From Thermoproteus uzoniensis 768-20 (lineage in GTDB: Archaea; Thermoproteota; Thermoprotei; Thermoproteales; Thermoproteaceae): a stretch of DNA of 64,000 bases. The position numbers and the translations under genes are program-made. Below the pieces are notes generated by a model, which did no database searches, was not told the origin of the DNA, and saw only the letters and a program-made list of their open reading frames with translations. The stretch is taken from positions 124,001 through 188,000 of the forward strand of contig NC_015315.1 of NCBI RefSeq assembly GCF_000193375.1. Reading direction: 5' to 3'. Positions within the stretch are counted from its first letter, which is position 1, and the number at the start of each line of letters is the position of its first letter. Shown in pieces: positions 1-8,633 of the stretch.

Positions 1-725
1 GCGCGCAGGACGCCAGGCATATCAGGAGGCCGGATCTAGGAGAGGCGGAGGCCTACATATCGACCGGGGTCTTGAGGATAATGACCGTCGCGCCCGAGCT
101 TGAGGGCGGGCTGGAGCTGGTATCGGCACTGGCGAGAGCCGGCGTGGTGCCCAGCGTGGGCCACACCGACGCGGACTACAAGACTGCGAAGGCCGCCGTG
201 ATCGCCGGCGCCTCTAGGGCGACCCACATATTCAACGCCATGAGGGGGTTCCACCACAGAGAGCCGGGGCCCGCGCTGGCCCTCCTGGAGTCGGAGCACG
301 TCTACGTCGAGTTCATAGCGGATTTCGTCCACCTGGCGCCGGAGGTCGTGCGGGTCGTGGTCGAGGCGGCGGGGCACCGCGCCGTGGCGGTGACGGACTC
401 GATAGCCGCGGCGGGCCTCGGCGACGGCGTATATAGGCTGGGCGGCGTCGAGGTCCGCGTCGAGGGGCCGAGGGCGTTTCTCGAAGACGGCACGATCGCC
501 GGCAGCGTCATCACGTTGGATCAAGCCGTGAGGAATCTGATAAGCCTAGGCGTAGACCCCAGACGCGCGTTGGCCGCCGCGACGACAGCGCCCGCCAGAT
601 CTGTCGGGAGGGGCGATCTGGGCTGTCTAAGGCCGGGATGCGCCGCCGACATAGCGGTGTTCGACAGAGGCTTCAAGCCCGCCGCGTCGCTCGTGGGCGG
701 ACAACTCCTCTGGAGTTTAACGTGA
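1..725 (+). CDS. nagA: N-acetylglucosamine-6-phosphate deacetylase, 3' part
   Basis: Removes the acetyl group from GlcNAc-6-phosphate in the cytoplasm, giving glucosamine-6-phosphate and acetate. The reading frame is already open at base 3, so the gene is cut by the window edge and about 240 C-terminal residues remain. Family marks visible are VGHTDADY (metal-binding His region), THIFNAM, and VTDSIAAAG, which carries the catalytic Asp. The end of the frame, at a TGA, matches the usual end of the amidohydrolase fold. The missing N-terminus should hold the first metal ligands. It lies next to a block of glycoside and sugar-acid genes, which suggests amino-sugar salvage. Assignment is firm; substrate range is from the family. 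Confidence 0.88.
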   Translation, partial: AQDARHIRRPDLGEAEAYISTGVLRIMTVAPELEGGLELVSALARAGVVPSVGHTDADYKTAKAAVIAGASRATHIFNAMRGFHHREPGPALALLESEHVYVEFIADFVHLAPEVVRVVVEAAGHRAVAVTDSIAAAGLGDGVYRLGGVEVRVEGPRAFLEDGTIAGSVITLDQAVRNLISLGVDPRRALAAATTAPARSVGRGDLGCLRPGCAADIAVFDRGFKPAASLVGGQLLWSLT

Positions 726-877
726 GTGTAGCTGAGGTAAAGCCGACAATACTTGATCTCTCTCAATGCTTTACTATTATATCAGCATAGCCTTATTTCC
801 CCATATATCAAGATCCTTTAAACAAAAATAATATAGCTTGTATTTACATAAAATCCTCTTTGTGCTTAAGCAAAAGG

Positions 878-885
878 TTTTTATA
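878..885 (+). promoter_or_regulatory. TATA box for the 37-aa gene
   Basis: TTTTTATA lies about 26 nt before the ATG at 907, inside an AT-rich stretch between two GC-rich genes. The spacing fits a leaderless transcript starting at the ATG. Confidence 0.5.
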
Positions 886-906
886 GCCGCATCAATAAGC
901 GGATCG

Positions 907-1020
907 ATGTTCGCCGACGAGATATGCGAGGGCATACCGGACGCAAAGGAGCGGGCCAAGTGCAGGGAGAGGGCCGCCAGGACCCTATGGAACTTGCTGG
1001 TATCCTGGGGGCGCGCATAA
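907..1020 (+). CDS. Small hypothetical protein, 37 aa
   Basis: I do not recognise this protein. It begins MFADEICEG and is mostly a charged amphipathic helix (about residues 11-30) with two cysteines, at about positions 7 and 19, and a hydrophobic end, TLWNLLVSWG. The case that it is a gene rests on the TATA box 26 nt upstream of its ATG and on GC-rich codon use that starts at the ATG, whereas the flank before it is AT-rich. It ends 27 nt before the 3' end of the converging GH116 gene. The frame stays open upstream to 838, but that part is AT-rich and contains the promoter, so I start at 907. Confidence 0.45.
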   Translation: MFADEICEGIPDAKERAKCRERAARTLWNLLVSWGRA

Positions 1021-1047
1021 GGAGGCGGCCCTCAGCGCGGTAAAACA

Positions 1048-3030
1048 TCAACGCTTTTTGGGAGGCCAAAGACCTCTCCTCTTCCTCTCGGCCAAATAGA
1101 CCAGCCAGACCGTAGGGCTACTTATGTAGTACTGGAGCCCCACGTTCCTCCCCTCGACGGCGTCTATACGGGAGTTTATGTTCCAGGGATCCAGCTCCGC
1201 TATCGTCCTCCACTCCCTCGACGCCACCTCCATCCCCTCCCTCTCCATGCCTCTCAACAACATGTGGGCAGCCACGGCGAAGTTCACCCTGGTCCAGCAA
1301 GAGCGGAGCTGGGGCGTCTCCTCGTCGGGCTTGCCGTCGGGGGTCACCGAGTTGGGTATGCAGTACTTAGAGGCCCTCATGCCGAGCTCGTATATGGACC
1401 TCAAAGCCGCCGCCACCTTATCGTCGGGCGCTATGGGCGGGAGGTCCAGCATGTCGCACCAGAACTGGCCGAGGAGTTGGGAGCTCATGCAGGCGTCCTT
1501 GCGCCTAGGCCCGTCGGCCCACGCCACGTAGTACCTGCCGTTCCACAGCTCGTCGAGGGACCGCTTGCCCCTCTCGAGACATTCGAGGTATTTGGGCTCC
1601 GGCTTGAGGCCCAGCCTCTCGGCCGCCTTTATGTAGGCGGTCAGGGCGCAGAGGAAGAGAGAGGCCACGTAGGCGACCCTCCCGTACATGTTGGAGCCGT
1701 CGTAGGAGTTGTCGTTCCTTCCCCGCGAGTCCGGCACGCAGTCGCCGTCTCTGTCGAGCGACATTAGCCAATCCACGGCGTCCTTCATGGCGTCTATGTT
1801 CCTCCTCAAGATCTCCACGTCGCCTGTGTAGTAGTAGTCGCGGTAGATCATCAAGACCCAGGTCGATGCCAGGTCCTTCCACGGGGTTAGGTACGTCGCG
1901 CCGTATATGGGATCCTCTATGCTCTCCTCGCCGTAGTCGTGGGGTATCTCGCCGCCTCTCCTATACATAGCGAACACCTCGTCGGCCCTCACCACCAGGT
2001 CGGGGAACAGCTCCAGCAAGGCGAAGCCGGCCCCGTCCCACGTCATGGACCCTATGGTGTTCATCAGCGGAGCTATCCACGGGGACTCGTATAGGGCAAA
2101 TCTGCCGTCCTTGGTGAGCCAAGACGTCGCCGAGAGCACGTAGAGGCTGTTGAGGAGGGCGTCTCTCAGCCACCCCTCGGCCTCGACGTCGAGCCGCGGC
2201 TCGAGCCTCTTGTCGAGGGCGTACTCGGCGATGCTTATTGCGTCGGGGAACCAGTTCTCGTAGTAGTGGCCGTAGGGATAGTGGTAGGGCCTCCCCCTGG
2301 CGTACCAAGTCAAGACGAAGAGATCCTCGCCGTCGATCTCCTTCCACACGACGCCGGCCATCTCCTCCCTGGCGTACTTCTCTATGTAGTAGTGGCCGGG
2401 ATCCTCCGACTCCCTCAGCTTGTAGAATATCGAGATGTCCTCGGTCATCCCCCTCGTCTCGGCGGGGACGTAGAGGGAGTAGCCGGCGTAGGTCCTACAG
2501 CCGACGCACCCTATGAATATCTCGCCGTAGGCTGGGTCGGACTGCGACGACCTTAGGTTGGTCATGAGGACGCCCGAGAGAGGCCCTCTACGTACGGAGA
2601 ACGCGGCTCGCCCGTACCTTCTGCCCGTGACGTTGGGGAACGAGAGGGCTACGGCGCCTCTCCCCCTTACCTTGAAGTATATCAACGGCAACGAGGAGTT
2701 CCTCACGTCGCGTTGAACTATCGGCGTGTAGATCTCGACCTCCTTTATGGGGCCTTCGAAGGAGTACCTTATCTTGGGCCACACTGCGTCGACGTCGACT
2801 ATCTCGGCAGTCCGGTAGCGCGGCGGCGTCTCGACGTTTCTGCCGGGATTTCTCTGCAAGAACACCGGCTCGTCGCCGAGCAGGATCAGGTGGAACCCGC
2901 GGACGACCCTCATGGGGTTGGACCAATCGTTGAATAGCGCCATTCTGTCTATAGTCAAATCTGCGTCGAACGCCACGTAGCCGGCCCCTATGCCGCCTAT
3001 GGGCACGGACTGGCCCGGCTTAGGCCTCAT
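1048..3030 (-). CDS. GH116 family beta-glycosidase (glucosylceramidase/SSO1353-like)
   Basis: A 660-aa protein of the GBA2/SSO1353 family (GH116), which hydrolyses beta-glucosides and, in Sulfolobus SSO1353, also beta-xylosides. The N-terminal part starts PIGGIGAGYVAFD, the typical family opening. The catalytic domain shows YESPWIAPLMNTIGSMTWDG, with Glu315 as likely nucleophile, and NDNSYDGSN, with Asp444 as likely acid/base. Their spacing of 129 residues is close to that reported for SSO1353. No signal peptide or membrane segment is seen, so it probably acts in the cytoplasm on imported oligosaccharide or glycoside. It follows the dehydratase gene by 42 nt but has its own TATA-like GTTTTAAC at 3051-3058. 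The true sugar released is not shown by sequence. Confidence 0.88.
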   Translation of the reverse strand: MRPKPGQSVPIGGIGAGYVAFDADLTIDRMALFNDWSNPMRVVRGFHLILLGDEPVFLQRNPGRNVETPPRYRTAEIVDVDAVWPKIRYSFEGPIKEVEIYTPIVQRDVRNSSLPLIYFKVRGRGAVALSFPNVTGRRYGRAAFSVRRGPLSGVLMTNLRSSQSDPAYGEIFIGCVGCRTYAGYSLYVPAETRGMTEDISIFYKLRESEDPGHYYIEKYAREEMAGVVWKEIDGEDLFVLTWYARGRPYHYPYGHYYENWFPDAISIAEYALDKRLEPRLDVEAEGWLRDALLNSLYVLSATSWLTKDGRFALYESPWIAPLMNTIGSMTWDGAGFALLELFPDLVVRADEVFAMYRRGGEIPHDYGEESIEDPIYGATYLTPWKDLASTWVLMIYRDYYYTGDVEILRRNIDAMKDAVDWLMSLDRDGDCVPDSRGRNDNSYDGSNMYGRVAYVASLFLCALTAYIKAAERLGLKPEPKYLECLERGKRSLDELWNGRYYVAWADGPRRKDACMSSQLLGQFWCDMLDLPPIAPDDKVAAALRSIYELGMRASKYCIPNSVTPDGKPDEETPQLRSCWTRVNFAVAAHMLLRGMEREGMEVASREWRTIAELDPWNINSRIDAVEGRNVGLQYYISSPTVWLVYLAERKRRGLWPPKKR

Positions 3031-3072
3031 GGAGCTACCGTCGATGAGAGTTAAAACGGTGCTCTGTATACA

Positions 3073-4197
3073 CTACCGCGAGTGGTAGTCCAGGGCCTCG
3101 CCTTCCTTGGGCGGGTAGAGGCCGAACCAGCCGTCGTCCTTAACCCCTATGCCCGGGACGTCGGGTACCTTGACGGCCCCGTCCTTGAACTCGACGGCTA
3201 CGGCGAGCGGCTCCTGGACGGGCGGAGTCGGCGGTATCTCGACCACGGACTCGTAGGGGAGCGTCGACACGAAATGGACAGCGACGAGTATGTTGGCCCA
3301 GAGCGAGTGCGGCCGCGAGTGCGGCGCCACGATTGCCCCCAACGCCTCGGCCAGCCCCTCTATCTTGACCATCTTCCCCAGCCCCCCTACCTTGGCCGCA
3401 TCCGGCTGGAGCACGGAGACGCCGCCTTCCTCCACCAGATCGGCGAATCCCCTAAGCGTGTACTCGTTCTCGCCCGCCGCTATCGGTATCTCGACCAGCC
3501 TCGCCAGACGGCCGAGAGACTTGTAGTCCTCGGGCGGCCATATGGGCTCCTCCACCCACGCCAGCTCGTACCTCTCCAGCTTCCTCAAGACGCCGAGGGC
3601 CGACCTCCTGCCGAGAGTGGTGTTCAAGTCGACCATTAGCTCGAAGCCGTAGCCCAGATCGCCCCTTATCCTGGCAACGCACTCCACCACCTCGTCTCCG
3701 TGTTGGTGCAACTTCACGGCCTTGAAGCCTCTGCCCAAGGCGTACTCGACCACCTTCTCCGCGTCGCCGCACGTCTTGTAGCGGGCCAGGCTCGCGTAGG
3801 CCTTGACCCAATCCCTCCGCTTCCCGCCGAGGAGGCGGTGCAACGGGACGCCGAGGCTTTTGGCCGCGAGGTCGTAGACGGCCACCTCTATACCCCCTAC
3901 GACCGACGCCACGATGCCTCCCCTCCCTATCGAGTAGGTCCTCCTCTCGAGCACGTCGACGACGGCGTTGGGGTCTGCGGGGAGCCCGGACACGTGGCGC
4001 CCCAGCTCCTCGATGAGAGATAGGTAGGGGCCGTAGCTCGACGTGTTCATGAATATCTCCCCGACGCCGCATACGCCGGAGTCGGCGCAGACCTTAACCA
4101 ACACCTGTCTGCTCCAGGCATCGGCCCAAATCTGCCTCGGCTCCGTCGACACCAGCGGCACCGACAGCGGAATTCCCTCAACCCTTGTTATTTTCAT
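3073..4197 (-). CDS. Mandelate racemase/muconate lactonizing family sugar-acid dehydratase
   Basis: Enolase-superfamily enzyme of 374 aa, probably a dehydratase giving a 2-keto-3-deoxy acid from an aldonate. Metal ligands sit at the ends of barrel strands: Asp in LMVDLNT, Glu in WVEEPIWP and Glu in AAGENEY. The general acid/base Asp-His dyad of the mandelate racemase subgroup is visible as QPDAAKVGG and VAPHSRPH, and the second-strand lysine region reads AVKLHQHG. Gluconate, fuconate, rhamnonate and xylonate dehydratases share this layout, so the substrate is open. I take ATG 4197 (MKITRVEG) rather than the in-frame TTG at 4206, because the TATA core at 4218-4226 is then about 25 nt upstream. 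It is divergent from the GntR regulator. Confidence 0.82.
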   Translation of the reverse strand: MKITRVEGIPLSVPLVSTEPRQIWADAWSRQVLVKVCADSGVCGVGEIFMNTSSYGPYLSLIEELGRHVSGLPADPNAVVDVLERRTYSIGRGGIVASVVGGIEVAVYDLAAKSLGVPLHRLLGGKRRDWVKAYASLARYKTCGDAEKVVEYALGRGFKAVKLHQHGDEVVECVARIRGDLGYGFELMVDLNTTLGRRSALGVLRKLERYELAWVEEPIWPPEDYKSLGRLARLVEIPIAAGENEYTLRGFADLVEEGGVSVLQPDAAKVGGLGKMVKIEGLAEALGAIVAPHSRPHSLWANILVAVHFVSTLPYESVVEIPPTPPVQEPLAVAVEFKDGAVKVPDVPGIGVKDDGWFGLYPPKEGEALDYHSR

Positions 4198-4206
4198 GTA
4201 CTTCAA

Positions 4207-4249
4207 TCTAGAAAAAACTTTTTAAGCCAGTTGCTCTTTTAAATTCGCC
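4207..4249. promoter_or_regulatory. Divergent promoter with one shared near-palindromic TATA
   Basis: The 43-52 bp gap between the dehydratase (minus) and GntR regulator (plus) contains a core around 4218-4226 (ACTTTTTAAG) that reads as a TATA box on both strands, about 25 nt from the minus-strand ATG and 28 nt from the plus-strand ATG. A second AT core, CTTTTAAAT, is at 4236-4243. Any operator for the regulator must overlap the core promoters here, so self-regulation by steric block is plausible. Confidence 0.5.
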
Positions 4250-4891
4250 ATGTTGCACGAAAAGGCATATAGGCTTATACTCGAAGCCATCCTCGACGGC
4301 AGACTGCCGCCCGGCCGTTTGTTGAAGGAGGAGCACCTCTCCGCCTGGCTCGGCATGAGCAGGACCCCCATAAGGGAGGCCCTCGCCCGCCTGGAGAGGG
4401 ACGGCTTCGTGGTGAAGAGGGGGAGGTCCTACGCCGTGGCCCTCCTCAGCAAGGAAGAGGTGCTGGAGATGTACGAGGTCAGGATACCCCTCGAGATGAC
4501 CTCGGCGAAGCTCGCCGCCCTCCGCGCCCCCTCACACGTCCTTGACAAGCTCAAAGAGATAGTCTCGGCCATGTCCGTCGAGAGTAGCAGAGACGTCTCC
4601 CCGGACCCGCTCAGGCTGATGGCCCTCGGCGGCGCCTTCCACGAGATCATATCTGAGGGGGCCAGCAACAAGTTCCTCCGCGACGGGCTCGCCAACATAA
4701 GGATGAGGCTCACGCCTGCCCGGCTACAGGTCTTCCTCGACACGTCGAGGAGGCGCCAGGAGGTGGAGGAGCACAGGGCGGTCTTCGAGGCCATAGCGTC
4801 GAGGAACCAGAGCGACGCCGAGTATTACATGGAGCTCCACGAGACCAACGTGTTGAGGTTTCTGAGGGACAACTTCGCCGTTATGCGCTGA
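4250..4891 (+). CDS. GntR family (FadR/FCD type) transcriptional regulator
   Basis: A 213-aa regulator. Residues about 1-65 form the winged helix with the typical stretch LSAWLGMSRTPIREALARLE. Residues about 75-210 are an all-helical FCD ligand domain, with E-MYEVR at its start and histidines (FHEII, EEHRAVFEAI) in positions that in the family bind a metal and a carboxylate ligand. GntR/FCD proteins are common in bacteria and less so in archaea. It sits inside a sugar-acid degradation cluster, divergent from a dehydratase and tail-to-tail with the UxaA-like gene (11-nt overlap), so a sugar acid or keto-acid effector is the natural guess. Confidence 0.85.
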   Translation: MLHEKAYRLILEAILDGRLPPGRLLKEEHLSAWLGMSRTPIREALARLERDGFVVKRGRSYAVALLSKEEVLEMYEVRIPLEMTSAKLAALRAPSHVLDKLKEIVSAMSVESSRDVSPDPLRLMALGGAFHEIISEGASNKFLRDGLANIRMRLTPARLQVFLDTSRRRQEVEEHRAVFEAIASRNQSDAEYYMELHETNVLRFLRDNFAVMR

Positions 4892-6038
4892 TGTAGAGCT
4901 TTATCGGGGAGAACTCTTCGTGTTGTAGCACCTCCGCCGCCGTCAGTCTGCCGTTCATTACCCTGAACGCGTACTCCAGTATCCTCTCGCCGGCCTCCGC
5001 AACGCTGATCTTGAGACGCAGGAGGTCGGAGACGTCAACGTCTATGTGCTCCGACATCGTTGCGGCCGTCTTGGGATTCGCCGTGATCTTTATGACCGGC
5101 ACTATGGGGTGGCCCACGACGTTTCCCTGGCCCGTCGTGAAGAAGTGGAGGACCGACCCCTTGGCGGCGGCGAGCGTTATGAACTCTGCCGCTGCCGACG
5201 ACGTGTTGACGAAACAGAGCCTGCCCTTGCCGGGCGGCAACGGGTCGAGGTAGTCGAGGACGCAAGTTATGGGCTTGGTCCCCAGCTTCTGTATGTTCCC
5301 CAGCGCCTTCTCCTCTATGGTCGAGATCCCTCCCTTTATATTGCCCTCGGTCGGCTGTGAGCCTAACATCTCGGCGCCCTCCGCCTCTATTACCGAGACG
5401 TACTCTCTGTAGATCTTGTAGAACTTCTCGCGCAACGCCGGGTCGGGTATCCGCGACGCGACTATATCCTCGGCGCCTGTCAGCTCAGAGGTCTCGCCGA
5501 ACATCACCGTCGCGCCCATGTCGATAAGCCTATCCACGGCGGCGCCCAAGGCGGGGTTCGACGCGAGGCCGGAGGTCGTGTCAGACTCTCCGCATTTTAT
5601 CGAGGCGGTTAAGGCCGAGACGTCGACCTCGGTCCTCTGCTTCTCGCTCGCCTCTTGGACTAGCTTGACGGCCTTGCGGGACGCCGTCTCTATGGCCTTC
5701 AGATCTCCGCGCCCCTCTATGGATATGGCCTCGACGGGCTTGCCGGTCCTCGCTATCATGTCGGCTACTTTGTTGGACCAAGACTCGTCTATGCCCACGA
5801 CTATGGCCGCGGCGACGTTGGGGTTCGAGCCGGTGCCGGCCAGTATGTGGAAGAGGAGCTGTAGGTCGCGGCCGAACTGGAGCCTGCCGTAGGGGTGGGG
5901 TATGGGGACGACGCCCTTGACGAGCTTGGCTATGCCGAGGACCGCCGTATTGCTCAAGTCGTCCACCGGTATGGCAACTACGTAGTTCCTCACGCCGACG
6001 CGCCCGTCTTCCCTTATGTAGCCCTTGAAGGTCCTCAT
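4881..6038 (-). CDS. UxaA family dehydratase, large (C-terminal type) subunit
   Basis: A 385-aa protein matching the large domain of altronate/galactarate dehydratases (UxaA/GarD). It begins MRTFKGYIREDGRVGVRNY, the family start, and carries SIKCGESDTTSG, the cysteine-containing catalytic and metal-site motif, then GLASNPALG and a late GQGNVVGHP. In most bacteria this domain is fused behind a small SAF domain; here the SAF part is the separate upstream gene. I start at ATG 6038, which overlaps the stop of that gene as ATGA with GGGAGG just before it, rather than at the longer GTG 6056. It should dehydrate an aldonate to a 2-keto-3-deoxy acid. Substrate is unknown. Confidence 0.83.
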   Translation of the reverse strand: MRTFKGYIREDGRVGVRNYVVAIPVDDLSNTAVLGIAKLVKGVVPIPHPYGRLQFGRDLQLLFHILAGTGSNPNVAAAIVVGIDESWSNKVADMIARTGKPVEAISIEGRGDLKAIETASRKAVKLVQEASEKQRTEVDVSALTASIKCGESDTTSGLASNPALGAAVDRLIDMGATVMFGETSELTGAEDIVASRIPDPALREKFYKIYREYVSVIEAEGAEMLGSQPTEGNIKGGISTIEEKALGNIQKLGTKPITCVLDYLDPLPPGKGRLCFVNTSSAAAEFITLAAAKGSVLHFFTTGQGNVVGHPIVPVIKITANPKTAATMSEHIDVDVSDLLRLKISVAEAGERILEYAFRVMNGRLTAAEVLQHEEFSPIKLYISA

Positions 6039-6334
6039 CGCCTCCCGAAATTCCACCTTGTGCTAACCAGGTTGTGCACGTGGACGTGCTCCCCCGCCCT
6101 TATTTTCCTAGTGGCCTTCCCTATAGGCCTGCCGTATTTGACGACGACCTCGCCCTCCTCTATGTCCCTCAACGCTATTTTGTGGCCGAGCGGTATGTCC
6201 TCGAGCGCCTTGACCGAGGGGCCAGGGGACCTATCCTCTATGTAGACGCCGGCCACCAGCTCGCCGGCCTTTATGTCCTCGATCGCCACGCCCACGTTGT
6301 CGGCCTTGTGGTGTATGGCGAACTTAAAAGACAT
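6035..6334 (-). CDS. UxaA family dehydratase, small SAF-domain subunit
   Basis: A 99-aa protein equal to the N-terminal SAF domain of UxaA/GarD dehydratases, beginning MSFKFAIHHKADNVGVAIEDI, with ALEDIPLGHKIALRDI and KYGRPIGKAT in the usual places. It should pair with the large subunit, to which it is coupled by an ATGA overlap. The open frame runs further upstream (to 6388), but ATG 6334 gives the family start and has TATATAAAG-like DNA (6352-6361) about 23 nt in front. Split small and large UxaA genes are also known from the Campylobacter fucose locus. Confidence 0.82.
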   Translation of the reverse strand: MSFKFAIHHKADNVGVAIEDIKAGELVAGVYIEDRSPGPSVKALEDIPLGHKIALRDIEEGEVVVKYGRPIGKATRKIRAGEHVHVHNLVSTRWNFGRR

Positions 6335-6351
6335 ACGCCGGCCTTTCCTTA

Positions 6352-6419
6352 TCTTTATATAACTTCTTCTGCTTTCCACGATATACAATTACATAAAATA
6401 TATAGAATAGTTTAAAATA
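6352..6419. promoter_or_regulatory. Divergent promoter region between uxaA-like genes and ALDH
   Basis: Two separate TATA-like elements face away from each other: TTATATAAAG (6352-6361) serving the minus-strand SAF gene and TTTAAAATA (6411-6419) about 24 nt before the ALDH ATG at 6439. The AT-rich DNA between them is where the local GntR regulator would be expected to bind; I see no clear palindrome. Confidence 0.45.
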
Positions 6420-6438
6420 CCGCGCCGCGGTAGATGCC

Positions 6439-7884
6439 ATGAAGGTGCCCATAGGGGCCAACTGGGTCGACAGAGACGAGAAGACCCCCGTGATCAACCC
6501 CGCCACCGGGGAGCCCGTGGACTACGTGCCGAATCTCTCCATAGACGACGTCAGGTCGGCGATAGACTCGGCCCACGAGGCCTTGAAGGCCATACAAGCC
6601 CTCACCATAGCTAAGAGGGCCAGGCTCCTCTTGAAGGCCGCGGAGCTCATAAGGCAGAGGCTTGAGGACCTCGCGAGGACCATGGCGCTGGAGATAGGCA
6701 GACCCATAAAGAGCGCGAGGCTCGAGGTCGAGAGGGCGGCCCAGATCTTCGAGCTGGCGGCTTCCGAGGTCAGGCGGGCCTTGACGGGCGAGTTCGTCCC
6801 TCTAGAGATGTACGAATGGCCGGCGGGGAACGAGAACAGAGTCGCCATAGTTAAGAGGGAGCCGGTGGGCGTCGTCGCCTCGATAACTCCGTTCAACTTC
6901 CCGGCGGCCAGCTTCGCCCACAAGGTGGCGCCGGCCCTCGCCGTGGGGAACACAGTGGTGCACAAACCTGCGCCTAACGCCCCGCTGACGCAGATAAAGA
7001 TAGCGGGCATATTGCTGGAGGCGGGCTTCCCGCCCGGCAGCATAAACGTGGTGACGGGCGACCCGGCCAAGATAGGCGACGAGTTTGTTACAAACGACAA
7101 GATAGCGCTAATCACCTTCACCGGCTCTGACAGGACAGGCCTCGGCGTGATAGCGCCTAGGGCCATATCGAGAGGCAAGCGGCTCATCATGGAGCTGGGC
7201 GGAAGCGACGCCATGATAGTTCTGGAGGACGCCGATTTGGCCAAGGCCGCCAGAGCCGCGGTGTACGGCCGCTTCGACTACTCCGGCCAGTTCTGCAACG
7301 CCACCAAGAGGCTGATAGTCAGGAAGGAGGTGGCCCAGAAATTCGCCGAGGTCTTAACGGAGGAGGTCCGCCGTCTGAAAGTCGGCGACCCTCTCGACGA
7401 GGGGACCGACATAGGGCCGTTGATCTCCCAAGACGCCGTGAGGTCCATGAAGGCCTTCCTCGAAGACGCCGTGGCGAGAGGCGGACAGATATTGGTCCAG
7501 CTGAAGGCCCCGGAGAAGGGCTTCTACTTCCCGCCCACGGTGATACGGCTCGACGCGCGCTCCGGCGCCAGGGCTCTGAAGGAGGAGGTCTTCGGCCCGG
7601 TCTTCCCGGTCGTTGTGGTCGAGGACGACGAGGAGGCGGTGGAGGTCGCCAACTCCACCGACTACGGCCTCGACGCCGCGATATTCACGAAGGACTTCGC
7701 GCGGGCCTACAAGCTCGCGTCTAGGATAAAGGCCGGCACCATAATGGTGAACGACACGACGAGGCTTAGGTGGGACGCTCTGCCCTTCGGCGGCTTCAAG
7801 CGCAGCGCTGTGGGCCGCGAGGGCGTCTACCACACCATGCTCGCCATGACTGAGCTGAAGGTGATAGCATGGAGGTTAGACTAG
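6439..7884 (+). CDS. NAD(P)-dependent aldehyde dehydrogenase
   Basis: A 481-aa ALDH-superfamily enzyme. The cofactor region reads [20 protein letters not shown] and [10 protein letters not shown] (Lys for NADP/NAD ribose), the general base Glu is in MELGGSDAM and the nucleophile Cys in GQFCNATKR. Sequence character is that of the lactaldehyde, succinate semialdehyde and glyceraldehyde oxidising branches. In this cluster it would oxidise the aldehyde left after aldol cleavage of a keto-deoxy acid (lactaldehyde or glycolaldehyde), or 2,5-dioxopentanoate if the pathway is of the Weimberg type. It is first in a three-gene operon with the SDR (16-nt overlap) and the SMP-30 lactonase. Confidence 0.86.
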   Translation: MKVPIGANWVDRDEKTPVINPATGEPVDYVPNLSIDDVRSAIDSAHEALKAIQALTIAKRARLLLKAAELIRQRLEDLARTMALEIGRPIKSARLEVERAAQIFELAASEVRRALTGEFVPLEMYEWPAGNENRVAIVKREPVGVVASITPFNFPAASFAHKVAPALAVGNTVVHKPAPNAPLTQIKIAGILLEAGFPPGSINVVTGDPAKIGDEFVTNDKIALITFTGSDRTGLGVIAPRAISRGKRLIMELGGSDAMIVLEDADLAKAARAAVYGRFDYSGQFCNATKRLIVRKEVAQKFAEVLTEEVRRLKVGDPLDEGTDIGPLISQDAVRSMKAFLEDAVARGGQILVQLKAPEKGFYFPPTVIRLDARSGARALKEEVFGPVFPVVVVEDDEEAVEVANSTDYGLDAAIFTKDFARAYKLASRIKAGTIMVNDTTRLRWDALPFGGFKRSAVGREGVYHTMLAMTELKVIAWRLD

Positions 7885-8633
7885 ACGGGAAGACGGTGCT
7901 GATAACGGGGGCGACCCACGGCATAGGGGAGGCCGCCGCCAAGCTGTTCGCGGAGCTGGGGGCCAGAGTGGTTGGGGTCGGGCTGGACGAGGCCAAAGGC
8001 GAGGAGTTGAAATCCCGCGGCATAATCTTCAGAAGAGTTAACTTGGCCAAGAGAGACGAAGTCCTGGCCTTCGTCAAGTGGTTCGAGGAGGAGATCGGCG
8101 TGATCCACGTCTTGATAAACAACGCCTCGCGGAACTCCCGCCACACCGTCCTCGACACGGAGCTCGACGAGTGGGACGAGATGCTGGAGCTGAACCTGAC
8201 CGCGCCCTACCTCCTCTCCAAGATGGCGGCGAGGATAATGATCTCCAAGGGGATAAGAGGCAAGATCATAAACGTGGCGGCCATACAGGCGCACTTCCCT
8301 CTGGAGAGGTCGTTCCCCTACGTGACGGTCAAGGGAGGCCTCATAGCCATGACGAGATCGCTGGCGGTGGATCTGGGCAGATACGGGATACAGGCGTTCG
8401 TGGTGTCCCCAGGCCCTATATACAACAGAGCCGAGGAGGCGCCGCCAGACCTCGACAGACGCGCCGCGACGCTGCTCGGCAGGATGGGGAGGATGAGGGA
8501 GGTGGCGTACCTCCTCGCCTTCCTGGCCTCCGACTACAACACCTTCATAACGGGGAGCGAGATAGTGATAGACGGAGGCCGCATGATAAGCAGAAAGCCC
8601 GACCCCGAGGAGATAACGGCCGGAGTGCTGTGA
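7869..8633 (+). CDS. SDR family sugar dehydrogenase
   Basis: A 254-aa short-chain dehydrogenase. Visible are the Rossmann motif TGATHGIG (residues about 12-19), NNAS replacing the usual NNAG, the catalytic Asn in ELNLTAP, and the Tyr-Lys pair in PYVTVKGG. The C-terminus ends with the usual GSEIVIDGG. The start ATG lies within the ALDH 3' end and has GGTGAT close in front, so translation is probably coupled. The likely role is oxidation of the free sugar to its lactone, because a lactonase gene follows directly; a keto-deoxy-acid 4-dehydrogenase role is the alternative. Confidence 0.83.
   Translation: MEVRLDGKTVLITGATHGIGEAAAKLFAELGARVVGVGLDEAKGEELKSRGIIFRRVNLAKRDEVLAFVKWFEEEIGVIHVLINNASRNSRHTVLDTELDEWDEMLELNLTAPYLLSKMAARIMISKGIRGKIINVAAIQAHFPLERSFPYVTVKGGLIAMTRSLAVDLGRYGIQAFVVSPGPIYNRAEEAPPDLDRRAATLLGRMGRMREVAYLLAFLASDYNTFITGSEIVIDGGRMISRKPDPEEITAGVL

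Noticed and set aside
8078-8629. Long N-terminal extension of the SMP-30 lactonase
   Set aside because: The extension lies in a second frame of the SDR gene and reads as low-complexity Arg-rich sequence; GTG 8630 gives the family start and a GTGA overlap.
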